Assembly: GCF_932294415.1 (NCBI RefSeq)
Contig: NC_065536.1
Coordinates: forward strand, 47,217,854-47,281,853
From: Quercus robur
Lineage: Eukaryota > Streptophyta > Magnoliopsida > Fagales > Fagaceae
Length of the DNA stretch: 64,000 nucleotides
Direction: 5' to 3'
The notes below the pieces were generated by a model. It was given only the letters and a program-made list of their open reading frames with translations, did no database searches and was not told where the DNA came from. The position numbers and the translations under genes are program-made. Positions 1 through 12,053 of this stretch are shown here, piece after piece. The first letter of the stretch is position 1. Each line of letters opens with the position of its first letter.

Positions 1-1010
1 TATGATTATATTATAATTTTAGATATATGAGAATTGATAACACGTTATTCGTGTTGACCCATATAACATAATTCTTACGACTCAACTTGACATGCGAACA
101 CAAATTGCCACCCCTACTACAAATCATTGTGGCACTATGCACACAACACAACACAACACAAAAATCAACTTACTTTATTAAATCTCAACAACTAACCAAT
201 TAATTTCAAAGTTGAAAATTGTCTCAAATTTAGCCAATTAATTCTAAGCACCCATTTGCAACTTCCAAAAGAATATAAAAAGTGAGTACATGAACGATGA
301 AAGAAACCCCTGAAAAAATTCCCAAACACCACGAAGAAAAAAAAAAAAAAATCAAGCATTGGCATGTGATCCATAACTATATAAGCTAAACAACATAAAA
401 TCAAAAGATTGAAACAAAACTCACTTACATGTTCATCTTAAGTACATGAACTACGAAAGAAACCCATGAAAAAACTTACCACCAAAGAACTAGGCGAGAT
501 TTGAGAATAGAACTGAGAAGCCGAAGGTAGAGAAAAACAAAAAGATTTGGGAATAGGAGGTGCATAGGCAAAGACATTTGGGAATAGGTCAGGGAATGAG
601 GAGGCTGAATGGCCAATTGTGCACAATGCGTGTTCATGTGTGTGTGTGTTTGGATCAGATTTGGGTAATAACCAAACCAGTTGTAATCATTTCTGGTTTC
701 TAGTATTGCCTCGCCCAATTTTATTTACCCATGATATATCGGATAATACCCAACAATTTTAGGTATGGTAGGGTCGAAATGTTATGGATTGTTTGAGCCT
801 TGAATAAGTATCTTCTAATGTAGTTTGCTGATGTTAAATTTATAGTTCGGGATGAGTAATCGCTAACACGTTCTAATCTCCACTACTTTTAGGAGTGTGG
901 GGAGCTTGTCTACATGCTAAAAGACTTCTTGGTTAGCATTTCATTTTAGGCTTCTATCATCTTAATTTCAATTAGTAACTATCCAAATTGTATTTGTATA
1001 ATAACACTTA
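1..1010. other. Intergenic, no gene seen
   Basis: AT-rich sequence with a short ACACA-type microsatellite near 141-161 and an A-run near 336-350. Two loosely similar stretches near 281-345 and 439-485 share a 'tacatgaac..gaaagaaaccc' core, which suggests an old local repeat. The short open frames have no recognisable domain and low-complexity translations, so none is called. Confidence 0.6.
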
Positions 1011-1704
1011 GGCTTCGTTTGGTTGGAGTGATCATAGGGAGGATGGAAAATGAATGAGAGAAAATTAGGGAAAAATGGTGTTTGTGTTTGTTTGGTTGAT
1101 GATGGAAAAGAGGAGAGATTTTGGTGGGCCCACAAGTTTTTTCTCCTACCCCACCAAAATACAATTTCCTCAAACTGGAGAGAAAATAGGAGAGAAAAGT
1201 GAGCAAAACTTTTTGGAAAAAATTGCCCACATTTTTTTTTTAAAACTTTTTTGCTTAACTTGGGCGTAAATGTGTTGCAACATCTTTTTTTTTTTTTTCC
1301 TTCTTTATTTTTTCTTTTGGGTTTAATTGGAAGACGTTATTTTTTTAGCATGATACACATTCACCATACATTGCCCTTTTTTTGTGAATTTTTTTTTTTA
1401 ATTTCTTATTTTTTACTAGGCATAAATTTTCTTTTTTAATAAACTTGTGTGTGTTTTTTTTTTTGGTTGGTTGTTTGCCTTTATTTTTTAAATTGGGCAT
1501 CATTTTTAATAAGGATATATGAGTAAAATTATACAAACTCTATTTTCTATCCTCTCATTTCTCTTCTCAATCAAATAAAAAAGTTTTCCATCCCTCTACT
1601 TTTCTACTCTTCCAACCAAACACAAACAAGAGAACTAAATTCTCTTCAAGCTTACCACTTTTTCATCCTCTCTGCATTTTCTATCTTCCAAACCAAACAA
1701 GCCC
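1011..1704. mobile_element. Tourist-type (PIF/Harbinger-like) MITE, 694 bp
   Basis: The ends are inverted repeats of the GGGCTTGTTTGGTTGG type: the left end reads GGCTTCGTTTGGTTGGAG and the reverse complement of the right end reads GGGCTTGTTTGGTTTGG. TTA flanks both sides (1008-1010 and 1705-1707), the 3-bp target duplication typical of PIF/Harbinger. No transposase is present. The interior is T-rich and contains a second, nested copy of the TIR-like motif near 1079-1100. Related elements lie at 6951, 8363 and 15170. Confidence 0.82.
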
Positions 1705-1707
1705 TTA

Positions 1708-2149
1708 ATCTTAGAAATGAGTTCCCAAAGGGAAAAAACATAAAATGATCCATAGACCAACACAAACCACACCCCCGAGTCCAAAGTAACATGTAAGAAT
1801 TAACAGCACACTAATAGGACTCATGGTTAGAGAGTTACATGCAATCATGTACGTGTTACATAATATTTGAAAATATATATGTGCTTTCTACAACTTTGCT
1901 TTTAAAAATATATCTTTGGTCTTGTTTTCATTGTGTATGCTTATTATTTAATTTCCTCTTATTGATTTGAGTCCTGGGGTGCTATTTTCACAACAAATTT
2001 GAGTGTTATAATTAATTCTTATTTACTTTTGGATTTTATAGATGGTTTGATTATTAATGTGATGAAAATGGACGTGTTAATAAAATATGATGGCAAGTTA
2101 ATTTAATGAAGATAAATAAATAATAATAGACAATAATTAAATTTAGAAA
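1708..2149. other. Intergenic, nothing recognised
   Basis: AT-rich DNA between the MITE and the CACTA-like repeats. No gene, RNA or clear repeat was seen. Confidence 0.5.
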
Positions 2150-2665
2150 ACAATTGGCGACAAAAGTTTTTGTCGCCAATATGTTGCGACAATTTCTTTT
2201 TAATGGTAATGAAATGTTACGTCTCCTAATAGGCTAAATGAGAAAAATAAAAATAAAAATAAAAAGAAATTGGTGACAAAATTGTTTGTCGCCAATAGGT
2301 TGAAGTATGAAAATAAACAAAAATTGGTGACGAACAAATTCATCGCCTAATCTATTGAAATGAGAAAAAAGTATAATTAGCGACAAAACATTTTGTCTCT
2401 TGATATGGTTAAATAAAAATTAAATTTGGTGAGGAAATTAATTCTTCGCTAAAGACAGCGTTTAGTGAGAAAAAATATTAGGCAAGAAAATTATTTCATT
2501 GCCTATGTAATTATTATTTTTAAATAACCAAACTTTTTTGTCCCCATGACATTTGACAAACGAGATTTTGCAACGAATGGTGTTTCGCTGCCATATGTCT
2601 TGGGCGACGAAAGTAGGAGATTTAGTGACAACAGGTTTTGTCACTATAGGTGTGATTTATTGTAG
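2150..2665. mobile_element. CACTA-like subterminal repeat region (partial)
   Basis: At least five degenerate inverted units of the form GGCGACAAA...TTTGTCGCC occur every 60-90 bp, for example near 2155, 2270, 2325, 2380 and 2605. They are followed by TTTATTGTAGTA at about 2652-2665, whose reverse complement TACTACAATAAA resembles a CACTA terminus. Short repeated subterminal motifs next to a CACTACAA end are characteristic of CACTA elements. The opposite end was not found, so this is probably a truncated end. Class assignment is inference. Confidence 0.45.
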
Positions 2666-2689
2666 TACTTGGAGCTTTGCACTTAGCGA

Positions 2690-4065
2690 ACCACTTGAAC
2701 CAAAAACTCTCGCTCAAATATAAACTTTGACCAACGAATATACATAGAAATTAATTTTAGCAGTACAAGAAATGCTGGAAACACAAAAGAAGTTCTCAAG
2801 TGCTGCATTTGCAATCTGCTTGGGTTTGCCTTGTGTCTTGTGCTGTTATAGATTTAATTTTTTGGAGAATCTCTTACACAATCCAACAATTCTTTAAATA
2901 TACAAGTACCTAATACTTAATAGTTGAATGTAATCAAAATTAATCCGACACTTGCATCTTCTTGAGACAGGGAGATGAGTCCAGTTTCCTTGGGCGGGCT
3001 AGCGTATGAGAGACAGAAAGAGAGGCGATTCACACACTAAGGCCCAATAAGAGAAACTTTTACTCCCTTTTCTGGGTCTGAGGCCCAATGAGTCCAGCGA
3101 CATTAAAAATGCAGTCATGTGGTACTGTATGCAATGAAGCTTTCTGGCCAATGGTACATAAGTACATAAGTACATTCAACTTCTGCCATTTGTTAATGCA
3201 GCCACTGAGATTGGTTTGCTCGGTATAATTGTGAAATGATGACTTGCACAGCTTAATGCGTGCTTTTATCGACGAAGCTACATATAGTACTTCGAATCTT
3301 TAAATAGAAAGATACAAATTTATTATTAGCAATAAACACAAGATTAGGAAGTCCTCATCAAGTGGCGCAATTGCAATATTCTTGGGTTTGCCACATGCCG
3401 TGTGCTCTTCTATGAAGCACGGGGCGCGCTTCTGGATTTGAGTGCGGGTGTGGAACCCAGCAATTTTTGAAAAAGTGGGGTGTAGATGTGACGATTAAAA
3501 AATTATTGAAAATATTTTTATTTTTATTTTCTATATATTTTTACTATTAAAATATTCTTAAAAAATTCATTACTATGCCTTGATTCACAAAACAAAGAAA
3601 GAAGAAGGAAATAAACAAAAAAAAAAAAAAAAAAAAAAAAACACAAAGAAGTAACAAATATTCAGAACAAAATTGAGGAATGACAGATTTAAGATGATTG
3701 GACCTCTTTCAAAGCCGATTTCGGCTATTCCGGCATGATTCAAGGCCAATTTTGGCCTGTTTCAGTCATTTCGGTTGCCAGCCGATACAACTTGATTCAA
3801 CCGATACGGCCCGATTCTACCTAGTTTGGCATGAATCAAAGTCGAGTTGGTGCGAATCTGTGGAAAAAAAAAAAAAAAAAATAGCTCAGACGCGGCAGCG
3901 ACGTGTGGACAACCGCGTCAAACACCGCACCCTGCATCGAACTCCAGTGCGGCACGGCGGCACCCTCAGCCATGTCCATGCTTCATAGGTGCTCTTATAG
4001 ATTTATTTTTGTTGAATATCTTAAACAATCTAACTGTATAACCAGATGAAATGATGAATATTACT
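2690..4065. repeat. Two diverged direct repeats, the second split by an insertion
   Basis: The segment around 2770-2900 (core 'gcttgggtttgcc', then 'gtgctgttatagattta') recurs around 3340-3410 and continues at 3989-4060 ('cttgggtttgcc', 'gtgctcttatagattta'). The second copy is interrupted by the element at 3410-3988. Similarity is clear by eye but diverged, so the duplication is old. No coding content was recognised. Confidence 0.55.
3410..3988. mobile_element. TIR DNA transposon, hAT-like, 579 bp, perfect 8-bp TSD
   Basis: The termini are inverted: the left end reads CTATGAAGCACGG and the reverse complement of the right end reads CTATGAAGCATGG. The flanks carry an identical 8-bp duplication, GTGCTCTT, at 3402-3409 and 3989-3996. 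Joining the flanks restores the repeat seen uninterrupted near 2843, which independently confirms the insertion. The 8-bp TSD points to hAT, but the CTATGAAG terminus is not the usual hAT start, so superfamily is tentative. No transposase is present, and the interior holds A-runs and GC-richer sequence. Confidence 0.75.
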
Positions 4066-4328
4066 CTAATACAACATCTAATAATATATTCCTTATCAAC
4101 CTGAGCCCCATCAGAATTTGCTGCCGAACAGTGAATTTTGTAACAAATCCCGTGACTCTTCCACTCAAAAATACATCTATCATGGTAAAGATAATCCACA
4201 AACTACAAGATTCACTATTCCACTGTACAATATGATCATTGCAGTCTCTTATGTTATGTATGTTTCATTCCCAATTAAGAGCCAAAAGTGTATGCGTTTT
4301 GGAAGTAGAAAGATAACTCTTGACATCT

Positions 4329-4362
<34 letters not shown>

Positions 4363-4872
4363 GTGGTAGCAAAGCAAATTGCACAGCTTGGATTTTGACT
4401 CATCATTCATCAGGTTTCCTTTTTGCACAAAACAAATATAGTGGTCAGGGTTGTGGTGCATGGTAAATAATTGCATTGGCGAATCATTTTGTTTTGATAA
4501 ATTTTTGAAGATGTTACAACAAACAGAGTAAAGAACAGAAATGAGTCAGAACGCTAGCATGCTTTCCCACAGAAACATAAAAAACTTTCCATGTTTCACT
4601 GCAACATGGCCCTTCAATTGGACTTTCTGTAATTCTGCTCTTCTACATGGGAATCACAAAAGCCTCCAAATCAAAACCCCACTACTTGTCAATCTGCTAT
4701 AGGGCTATACTAATTTCCACTGTGTCTCCTTGCGCAATCTGCCAAAAGGGCTCTTCACATGTCTTTGTTTGTAGTGAATAGAAAAAACAATTTAACTCTA
4801 TGATTACAGTTGGTCCTAACACCAACTACTCACGGGCTCATAATATGTAGAGAGAATATAGTTCGTCAGCTT
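4066..4872. other. Upstream region of the Ole e 1-like gene
   Basis: Non-coding, with a (TA)n microsatellite at about 4337-4361. No element boundary was recognised. The last roughly 100 bases are similar to the upstream region of the paralogous gene at 29984-31245. Confidence 0.5.
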
Positions 4873-4880
4873 TATAATAA
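4873..4880 (+). promoter_or_regulatory. Probable TATA box of the Ole e 1-like gene
   Basis: TATAATAA lies about 90 bases before the chosen ATG. It sits in a stretch ('..aatgcttcacatgcc.ttcatgg') that is conserved in the paralogous minus-strand gene, where the box reads TATAAATA. Conservation between the paralogues supports a core promoter. Confidence 0.5.
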
Positions 4881-4965
4881 TGCTTCACATGCCATTCATG
4901 GAGTGCTAGCTATAACTATTGATGCCCTCCTAAAAGGTTCTCTCACTTCTCTAACACCTGCCCTC

Positions 4966-6216
4966 ATGGATCCAATAATTCTCCTTGTTCTTGCATCTCT
5001 CTTCATTCATCCACTTTCTCTAATAGCTCAACCAACAAATCTCATCTCTCGGATTACTGTAGTGGGTGTTGTTTATTGTGATATCTGTTCCAGCAACACT
5101 TTCTCAAGACACAGCTACTTCTTGCCAGGTAATTAACCCATAATCCATATCTAGTCTATAGTTTCATTCAATCTACCAAAAAAAAAAAGTCTTGAAAATT
5201 GTTGTTCCTATAAACATGTTAGAAATTAATCCTAGAGACTAATTTATAGGTTTAGTGGATTAGTGATTTACCAAAAAAAGAAAAAAAAAAGGGGGGGGGG
5301 GGGGTCAAATAAATATGAAATAATGGTTAAAAAAATGATTTTAACATGGTTAATTGTAATTCTCAATTAAAACTCAATCAATCAGTAATTGTCAAATTTT
5401 TTACTTTAACCCAACAAAAATGAAACCTCTTCTTCCAAGTTATTAAATGTGGTGTTTTACTTATCAGGTGCGGATGTTCAAATACAATGCAAATTCAAAG
5501 CGAACTCACCCAAAACCACAGAACAGATCACATTCTCAGTCAACAGAACAACAAATAAGCATGGAGTATATAACCTGGAAATACCAACTGTTGATGGGGT
5601 AAACTGTGTAGAAGGATTAGCAGTAACAACATTATGCCAAGTAAGTTTAATAAGGAGCTCATCTGCAGCCTGCAACGTGCCAGTTTTGAAGACAACGTCA
5701 AATGTGATTTCAGTCAAGTCTAAGCAAGACAATCTCTGTATATACAACTTGAATGCACTGAGTTACAGGCCATTGAAGAAGAATGATACTCTATGTGGAA
5801 ATCAGCAGGAATTTTCAAGATCTTTGAATGCCTCAAAGTGCTTTCTTCCTTACTTCCCACCATATGGATTCCCTCTACCTCCTTTGCCTCAATTTCCATT
5901 CCCTCCATTGCCACCACTCCCTCCATTACCCTTTCCTCCTCTACCACCTTTTTCATCACTACCCTTTCCTCCACTACCACCTTTTCCATCTTTGCCCTTC
6001 CCATTCCCAAGACTCCCTCCTTTTCCTCCAACTCCCTCTCTTTTTTCCCCACCTCCTCCACCTGCATTTAATATAAGAGACCCAAGAACTTGGATACCTA
6101 ATTTCCCTTCACTTTCTCCTCCTCCACCACCAACATTTAATCTTGGAGACCCAAAAACTTGGATACCATATATCCCTCCATCCCCTTCTAAGAACCCTCA
6201 AAATCAAAATCCATAG
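4966..6216 (+). CDS. Pollen Ole e 1-like / extensin proline-rich secreted protein, copy 1
   Basis: Two exons, 4966-5128 and 5468-6216, are joined across a GT..AG intron in phase 1, giving 303 residues. The start at 4966 was chosen because MDPIILLVLASLFIHPLS is a good signal peptide and the paralogue conserves it. A mature Ole e 1-type domain follows, beginning with ITVVGVVYCDICSSN. It has cysteines in the contexts IQCKF, VNCVE, LCQV, ACNV and LCIYN, consistent with the family's disulfides. From about residue 180 the protein becomes a Pro/Phe/Leu-rich extensin-like tail with PPLP and PPPPP blocks, ending with two copies of an FN..DP.TWIP motif. Family knowledge suggests an apoplastic or cell-wall structural role; the specific function is unknown. 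The intron contains a G14 run at 5291-5304. Confidence 0.88.
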
Positions 6217-6536
6217 TAATTGCTTTAATTTATTTTTTCTTCAATTGTTCCAAAAATATGTTTAATGCTCAAAGGTTACAAAAGCTTGTATGTTAATGTT
6301 GGAAGACAGATGCATATAGAAACTACAATATAATTTGCCTAATTAGATTGTAACTATAGAAATTTTTTTCCAAAAGTACCCACATATATGTACAAATTCT
6401 CTATTAAATTTGTGATTCCCTCACCCCAGCAAAAATACAAACAGGAAGAAATTATGAATCTAAATGTAGAGAACCTTCACAATTTAACAAGGATTAGATT
6501 TATTCAAGATATCTAATGCTTACAAAAGAAACCACA
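6217..6536. other. 3' flank of the Ole e 1-like gene
   Basis: AT-rich sequence likely holding the 3' UTR. No further feature was recognised before the tandem duplication begins. Confidence 0.4.
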
Positions 6537-6950
6537 GTGATTGAGCTGAAATAACAGGGTCACTCTTTTTAAGAAACAAAGTAAAACGGTTGGTACATGA
6601 AAATTTTGGAAAGCCTTCAATTTAGGTAGATGACCATAAAGGTCTTCCATATAAGAAGACGTCCTTACCTAGAAGGTCTTCCATACAAGAAGACGACCTT
6701 CCACCATCAAGCAGTCCAGCAATGAGTAATGCTAGGGATACATAATTTGACACAACTTTATGTCACAACTTGCAATATGGCACATTGTAGTTGGTAAAAG
6801 TGTATCCCCACATGACCCACCATCACACATTTACCAATTACAAATCGCCACGTAGTGAGTTGTGGCACAAAATTGTGCCAAATTATGTGTCCCTAGCATT
6901 ACTCGTCCATAAGCACCACACACCTCATTTGCCAAGGGATGAAACACTTA

Positions 6951-7864
6951 GGGTCCATTTGGTTGGAGGAGTGGAAAAGTGGGGGGATGGAAAATTAGTG
7001 GGAGGATCGAAAATTGGGAAGATAAAAAATATTTGGTTTACCCTCATATGTGTTTGATTGGAGGGGTGGAAAAGTGGGAGGGTGGAAAATTTTTTAATTT
7101 GGTTGGAGAGAAAAATGGGTAGATGGAAAATGTAGTTTATATAAATTGACTATTATATCCTTGTTATATAATATATAAGAAATGTATATATTTACAATCA
7201 TTAAATAATATAAAAATTAACACAAATACTTATATATTTATATTACTTTTCTATATTATTATATATAATTTTAAATTTAAGGGCAACAAAAATTGATTAT
7301 GTAGACTTTATCCACATGACCATACCTAGATTGGGAAGATATTTTCCAAAAAAAAAAAAAAAACTTTATCTAACCATTGTAACATGGGAAGATATTTATA
7401 AAAAAAAAAAAAAAAATTGAGGGTATAATGAGGACAAGAAACAATAGAATGAGGAATATAATGAGGACAAGGCAAAAAAAAAAAAAAAAAAAAAAAAAGG
7501 AGAGAGAGAGAGAGGAGAACCTAGAATAGTTCATGTTACTGTGCTGTGAAGGTGTTAAGAAAGTAAGGATGAAGAGGCAAAAGGCTAATCAGGTCACAAG
7601 TGTAGTGGGAATGTGAGAGGGGTAGGTGATTGCAATAAAGTGAGTGTATTTATGTAAATTACATCATTTAGCATCTTTTCTTCTTAGTTTTCCTCCCAAA
7701 TTGGGAGGACAAAAAAATGTGGGCTCGGAGGGATTATTTTTCTCCCCATTTTTATTCTCTCTTGTTTTCTCTCCTGAACCAAATAAGAGAAAATATCATT
7801 TTCCACCTTATTTTCCAATTCCTATTTTCCATCCTCCCTGTTTTCATCCCAACCAAACATACCC
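6951..7864. mobile_element. Tourist-type MITE, 914 bp (copy in first tandem unit)
   Basis: The left end is GGGTCCATTTGGTTGGAGG and the reverse complement of the right end is GGGTATGTTTGGTTGGGAT. TTA is duplicated at 6948-6950 and 7865-7867. The termini and TSD are those of PIF/Harbinger Tourist MITEs. The interior holds A-runs, a GA microsatellite near 7500 and no coding capacity. Confidence 0.85.
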
Positions 7865-8362
7865 TTAGATTAGACTACTTTGATTCTCTAAGTTACTCTC
7901 TGGGCTCTTTGTGGGGTCCTAACTTAAGTGTTAGAGACCTTTAGGTTGGTGATTGAGCTGAAATAACAGGGTCACTCTTTTTAAGAAACAAAGTAAAACG
8001 GTTGGTACATGAAAATTTTGGAAAGCCTTCAATTTAGGTAGATGACCATAAAGGTCTTCCATATAAGAAGACGTCCTTACCTAGAAGGTCTTCCATACAA
8101 GAAGACGACCTTCCACCATCAAGCAGTCCAGCAATGAGTAATGCTAGGGATACATAATTTGACACAACTTTATGTCACAACTTGCAATATGGCACATTGT
8201 AGTTGGTAAAAGTGTATCCCCACATGACCCACCATCACACATTTACCAATTACAAATCGCCACGTAGTGAGTTGTGGCACAAAATTGTGCCAAATTATGT
8301 GTCCCTAGCATTACTCGTCCATAAGCACCACACACCTCATTTGCCAAGGGATGAAACACTTA

Positions 8363-9276
8363 GGGTCCATTTGGTTGGAGGAGTGGAAAAGTGGGGGGAT
8401 GGAAAATTAGTGGGAGGATCGAAAATTGGGAAGATAAAAAATATTTGGTTTACCCTCATATGTGTTTGATTGGAGGGGTGGAAAAGTGGGAGGGTGGAAA
8501 ATTTTTTAATTTGGTTGGAGAGAAAAATGGGTAGATGGAAAATGTAGTTTATATAAATTGACTATTATATCCTTGTTATATAATATATAAGAAATGTATA
8601 TATTTACAATCATTAAATAATATAAAAATTAACACAAATACTTATATATTTATATTACTTTTCTATATTATTATATATAATTTTAAATTTAAGGGCAACA
8701 AAAATTGATTATGTAGACTTTATCCACATGACCATACCTAGATTGGGAAGATATTTTCCAAAAAAAAAAAAAAACTTTATCTAACCATTGTAACATGGGA
8801 AGATATTTATAAAAAAAAAAAAAAAAATTGAGGGTATAATGAGGACAAGAAACAATAGAATGAGGAATATAATGAGGACAAGGCAAAAAAAAAAAAAAAA
8901 AAAAAAAAAAGGAGAGAGAGAGAGAGGAGAACCTAGAATAGTTCATGTTACTGTGCTGTGAAGGTGTTAAGAAAGTAAGGATGAAGAGGCAAAAGGCTAA
9001 TCAGGTCACAAGTGTAGTGGGAATGTGAGAGGGGTAGGTGATTGCAATAAAGTGAGTGTATTTATGTAAATTACATCATTTAGCATCTTTTCTTCTTAGT
9101 TTTCCTCCCAAATTGGGAGGACAAAAAAATGTGGGCTCGGAGGGATTATTTTTCTCCCCATTTTTATTCTCTCTTGTTTTCTCTCCTGAACCAAATAAGA
9201 GAAAATATCATTTTCCACCTTATTTTCCAATTCCTATTTTCCATCCTCCCTGTTTTCATCCCAACCAAACATACCC
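8363..9276. mobile_element. Tourist-type MITE, 914 bp (copy in second tandem unit)
   Basis: Same termini and TTA flanks as the element at 6951, offset by exactly 1412 bases. It was copied as part of the tandem duplication rather than by a new insertion, because the flanking sequence is duplicated too. Confidence 0.85.
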
Positions 9277-9393
9277 TTAGATTAGACTACTTTGATTCTC
9301 TAAGTTACTCTCTGGGCTCTTTGTGGGGTCCTAACTTAAGTGTTAGAGACCTTTAGGTTGGTGCTACACCTACACTACACCCCCTCCGATTAG

Positions 9394-9421
9394 CCCCCCC
9401 CCCCCCCCCCCCCCCCCCCCC
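9394..9421. repeat. C homopolymer, 28 bases
   Basis: An uninterrupted C run sits where the other array copies read only a short 'tagcccc' stretch. The expansion is unique to this copy. It may be a real replication-slippage expansion or a sequencing or gap artefact. Confidence 0.8.
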
Positions 9422-11078
9422 GGCCCTCTTTTTTGTAGGCTCGCTGAACCTTCCATTGCCACTCCTTTGAGAGGACTTTCCATTGACATCTCTAAGACGA
9501 GCTACCCAATTAGTGGAGAATTTCTACATCAGTTTCTAAATAGCTCTTTATACAAAACTTTTTTTTTTCTAAAAATGATTTTTCATCCTTTTGTGTGATT
9601 TCTTTTGTCAAAAATCAATTTTCTCAAAACTCATGAGAAAGTCCCTTTTCTAAATACTCCTTTCAAAAACTCATGAGATTTTTAAAAATAAAATATACAT
9701 CTTTTCAATTTATCAAAGAATATTAATTTTTCAAAGAATTCTAGGAATATCTCCCTTTAAAAAAATAATAAGAAGAACTCCTGCTCTAAAATTCAAGGGT
9801 TTTTAATTTAAAAAAAAATGATCTTTAAACAACTCTTTTTCAAATATGATTTTAAGAGAGTGAGACGTGTCCAGAGTTCACATAAATCGAACCCCTGGCA
9901 TCCAATCAAGCCAACAAATTCTCCCCACGGAACCCAAAAACTATCAATCTGGTTAATGTTGTTTTTATGTGAGGAAGAAATTGAAAATAAAATATTGTTT
10001 TTAGAGAGAGAGAGAGAGAAGAGAACCTGGAGTAGTTCATGTTACTTTACTGTGAAGGTGCCAAGAAAGTGATAAAGACGAAGAGGCAAAAGGTTAATCA
10101 GGTCACAAGTGTAGTAGGAATGGGAGAGGGGTAGGTGAGTGCAATAAAGTAAAGGTATTTTTGCAAATTACATCATTCAGCATCTTTTCTCCTTAGTTTT
10201 CCTCCCAAATTGGGAGGAAAAAAAAAAAAATGTAGGCCCGAAGGGATTATTTTTCTCCCCGTTTTTTGTCTCTCTTGTTTTCTCTCCTGGGCCAAACAAG
10301 AGAAAATGACATTTTCCACCCTATTTTCCTCTCCCTAATTTCCATCCTCCTTGTTTTCACCCAAACCAAACATACCCTTAGATTAAACTACTTTGATTCT
10401 CTAAGTTATTCTCTGGGCTCTTTGTGGGGTCCTAACTTAGGCGTTAGAGACCTTTAGTTTGGTGCTACACCTACATTACATCCCCTCCGATTAGCCCCCT
10501 CTTTTTTGTAGGCTCGCTAAACCTTCCATTGCCACTCCTTTGAGAAGACTTTCCATTGACATCTCTAAGACGAGCTACCCAATTAGTGGTGAATATCTAC
10601 ATCAGTTTCTAAATCGCTCTTTATACAAAACTTTTTTTTTTTTCTTTCTAAAAATGATTTTCCACCCTTTTTGTGATTTCTTTCATCAAAAATCAATTTT
10701 CTCAGAACTCATGAGAAAGTCCCTTTTCTAAATACTCCTTTCAAAAACTCATGAGATTTTTAAAAATAAAATACACATCTTTTTAATTTATCAAAGAATA
10801 TTAATTTTTCAAAGAATTCTAGGAATATCTCTCTTTAAAAAAATAATAAGAAGAACTCCTGCTCTAAAACTCAAGGGTTTTTAATTAAAAAAAAAATGAT
10901 CTTTAAACAACTCTTTTTTAAAAATGATTTTAAGAGAGAGAGATGTGTCCAGAGTTCACATAAATCGAACCCCTGGCATCCAATCAAGCCAACAAATCCT
11001 CCCCACGGAACCCAAAAACTACCAATTTGGTTAATGTTGTTTTTATGTGGGGATGAAATTGAAAATAATTTTTTTTAA

Positions 11079-11109
<31 letters not shown>

Positions 11110-11474
11110 AACCTGGAGTAGTTCATGTTACTGTACTGTGAAGGTGCCAAGAAAGTGATAAAGATGAAGAGGCAAAAGGTTAATCAGGTCACAGGTGTAG
11201 TGGGAATGGGAGAGGGGTAGGTGAGTGCAATAAAGTGAAGGTATTTGTGTAAATTACATCATTCGGCATCTTTTCTCCTTAGTTTTCCTCCCAAATTGGG
11301 AGGACAAAAAAATGTGGGCCCGAAGGGATTATTTTTCTCCCCATTTTTATTCTCTCTTGTTTTCTCTCTTGTACCAAACAAGAGAAAATGTCATTTTCCA
11401 CCTTATTTTCCTTTTCTTATTTTCCATCCTCCCTGTTTTCATTCCAACCAAACATACCCTTAGATTAGACTACT

Positions 11475-12053
11475 CTCTACTTGGGAGGAGGAAATGGAAT
11501 GGAATGGAAATGAATAAAAAGAATAATTTTAGAATATTCTTCCCTTCTCTTGTTTGGGAGTTTTAATGGAAGGAATGGAAAGTCCATTCCCTTGTTTGAG
11601 AGTTTAAGTGAGAATGAATGGAATGGGTAGGAGGGAACACTCATTCCTCTCTATTCTCTTAAAACCTCAAATTTTCATTCCCCTCGAAATTGGGAGGAAT
11701 GGGAGGGAATGAAATTAGATTTAATGATTTTTTTACTAAAACTCCCAAAATACCCCTATATATTCAATCTTTTATTTTGAAATAAGGGTCTAATAATAGT
11801 ATTGTCATAAGATGATTCCATTCCATTCTCTCCATGTTGCTCCCAAATAGGATTACTTATATTCCATTCATTTTCATTCCTTTCCATTCCTTTATTTTAA
11901 AACATCCAATCAAGGTTACTTACTTCCATTCCATTTCATTCTTTTCCATTCCTTTCCCTTACTTAAATACATTCCATTCTATTCCATTCATTTCCATTCC
12001 CTTATGACCATCTCATTCCATTTCATTCTCTTATGAACTCCCAAGTGGAACCT
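11475..12053. mobile_element. GGAATG-rich MITE inserted in an array unit, about 580 bp
   Basis: Comparison with the uninterrupted unit at 10377-10420 shows extra sequence here. Its ends are inverted around ACTTGGGAG: the left end reads CTACTTGGGAGGAGG and the reverse complement of the right end reads GTTCCACTTGGGAG. The arms are rich in GGAATGGAA on the left and TTCCATTCC on the right, so the element can fold into a long imperfect hairpin. The target duplication could not be fixed exactly. No coding capacity. Confidence 0.7.

Larger units (their letters stand above)
6537..9361. repeat. Near-perfect tandem duplication, period 1412 bp, two copies
   Basis: Copy 1 (about 6537-7948) and copy 2 (about 7949-9361) match almost base for base. 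Visible differences are mainly A-run lengths, for example near 7340/8761 and 7475/8887. The junction falls in 'ttggtg'. Each copy contains a complete Tourist-type MITE. The very low divergence implies a recent duplication or an assembly duplication. No genes lie inside; the identical short open frames in both copies are the MITE and its flanks. Confidence 0.9.

Noticed and set aside
5720-6067. Glu/Val/Met-rich minus-strand open frame
   Set aside because: Antisense shadow of the proline-rich tail of Ole e 1-like copy 1.
7644-7944. Two overlapping plus-strand open frames, repeated at 9056, 10266 and 11245
   Set aside because: They lie in the MITE and its flanks and recur only because the DNA is duplicated. 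The translations are Phe/Pro-rich, with no domain.
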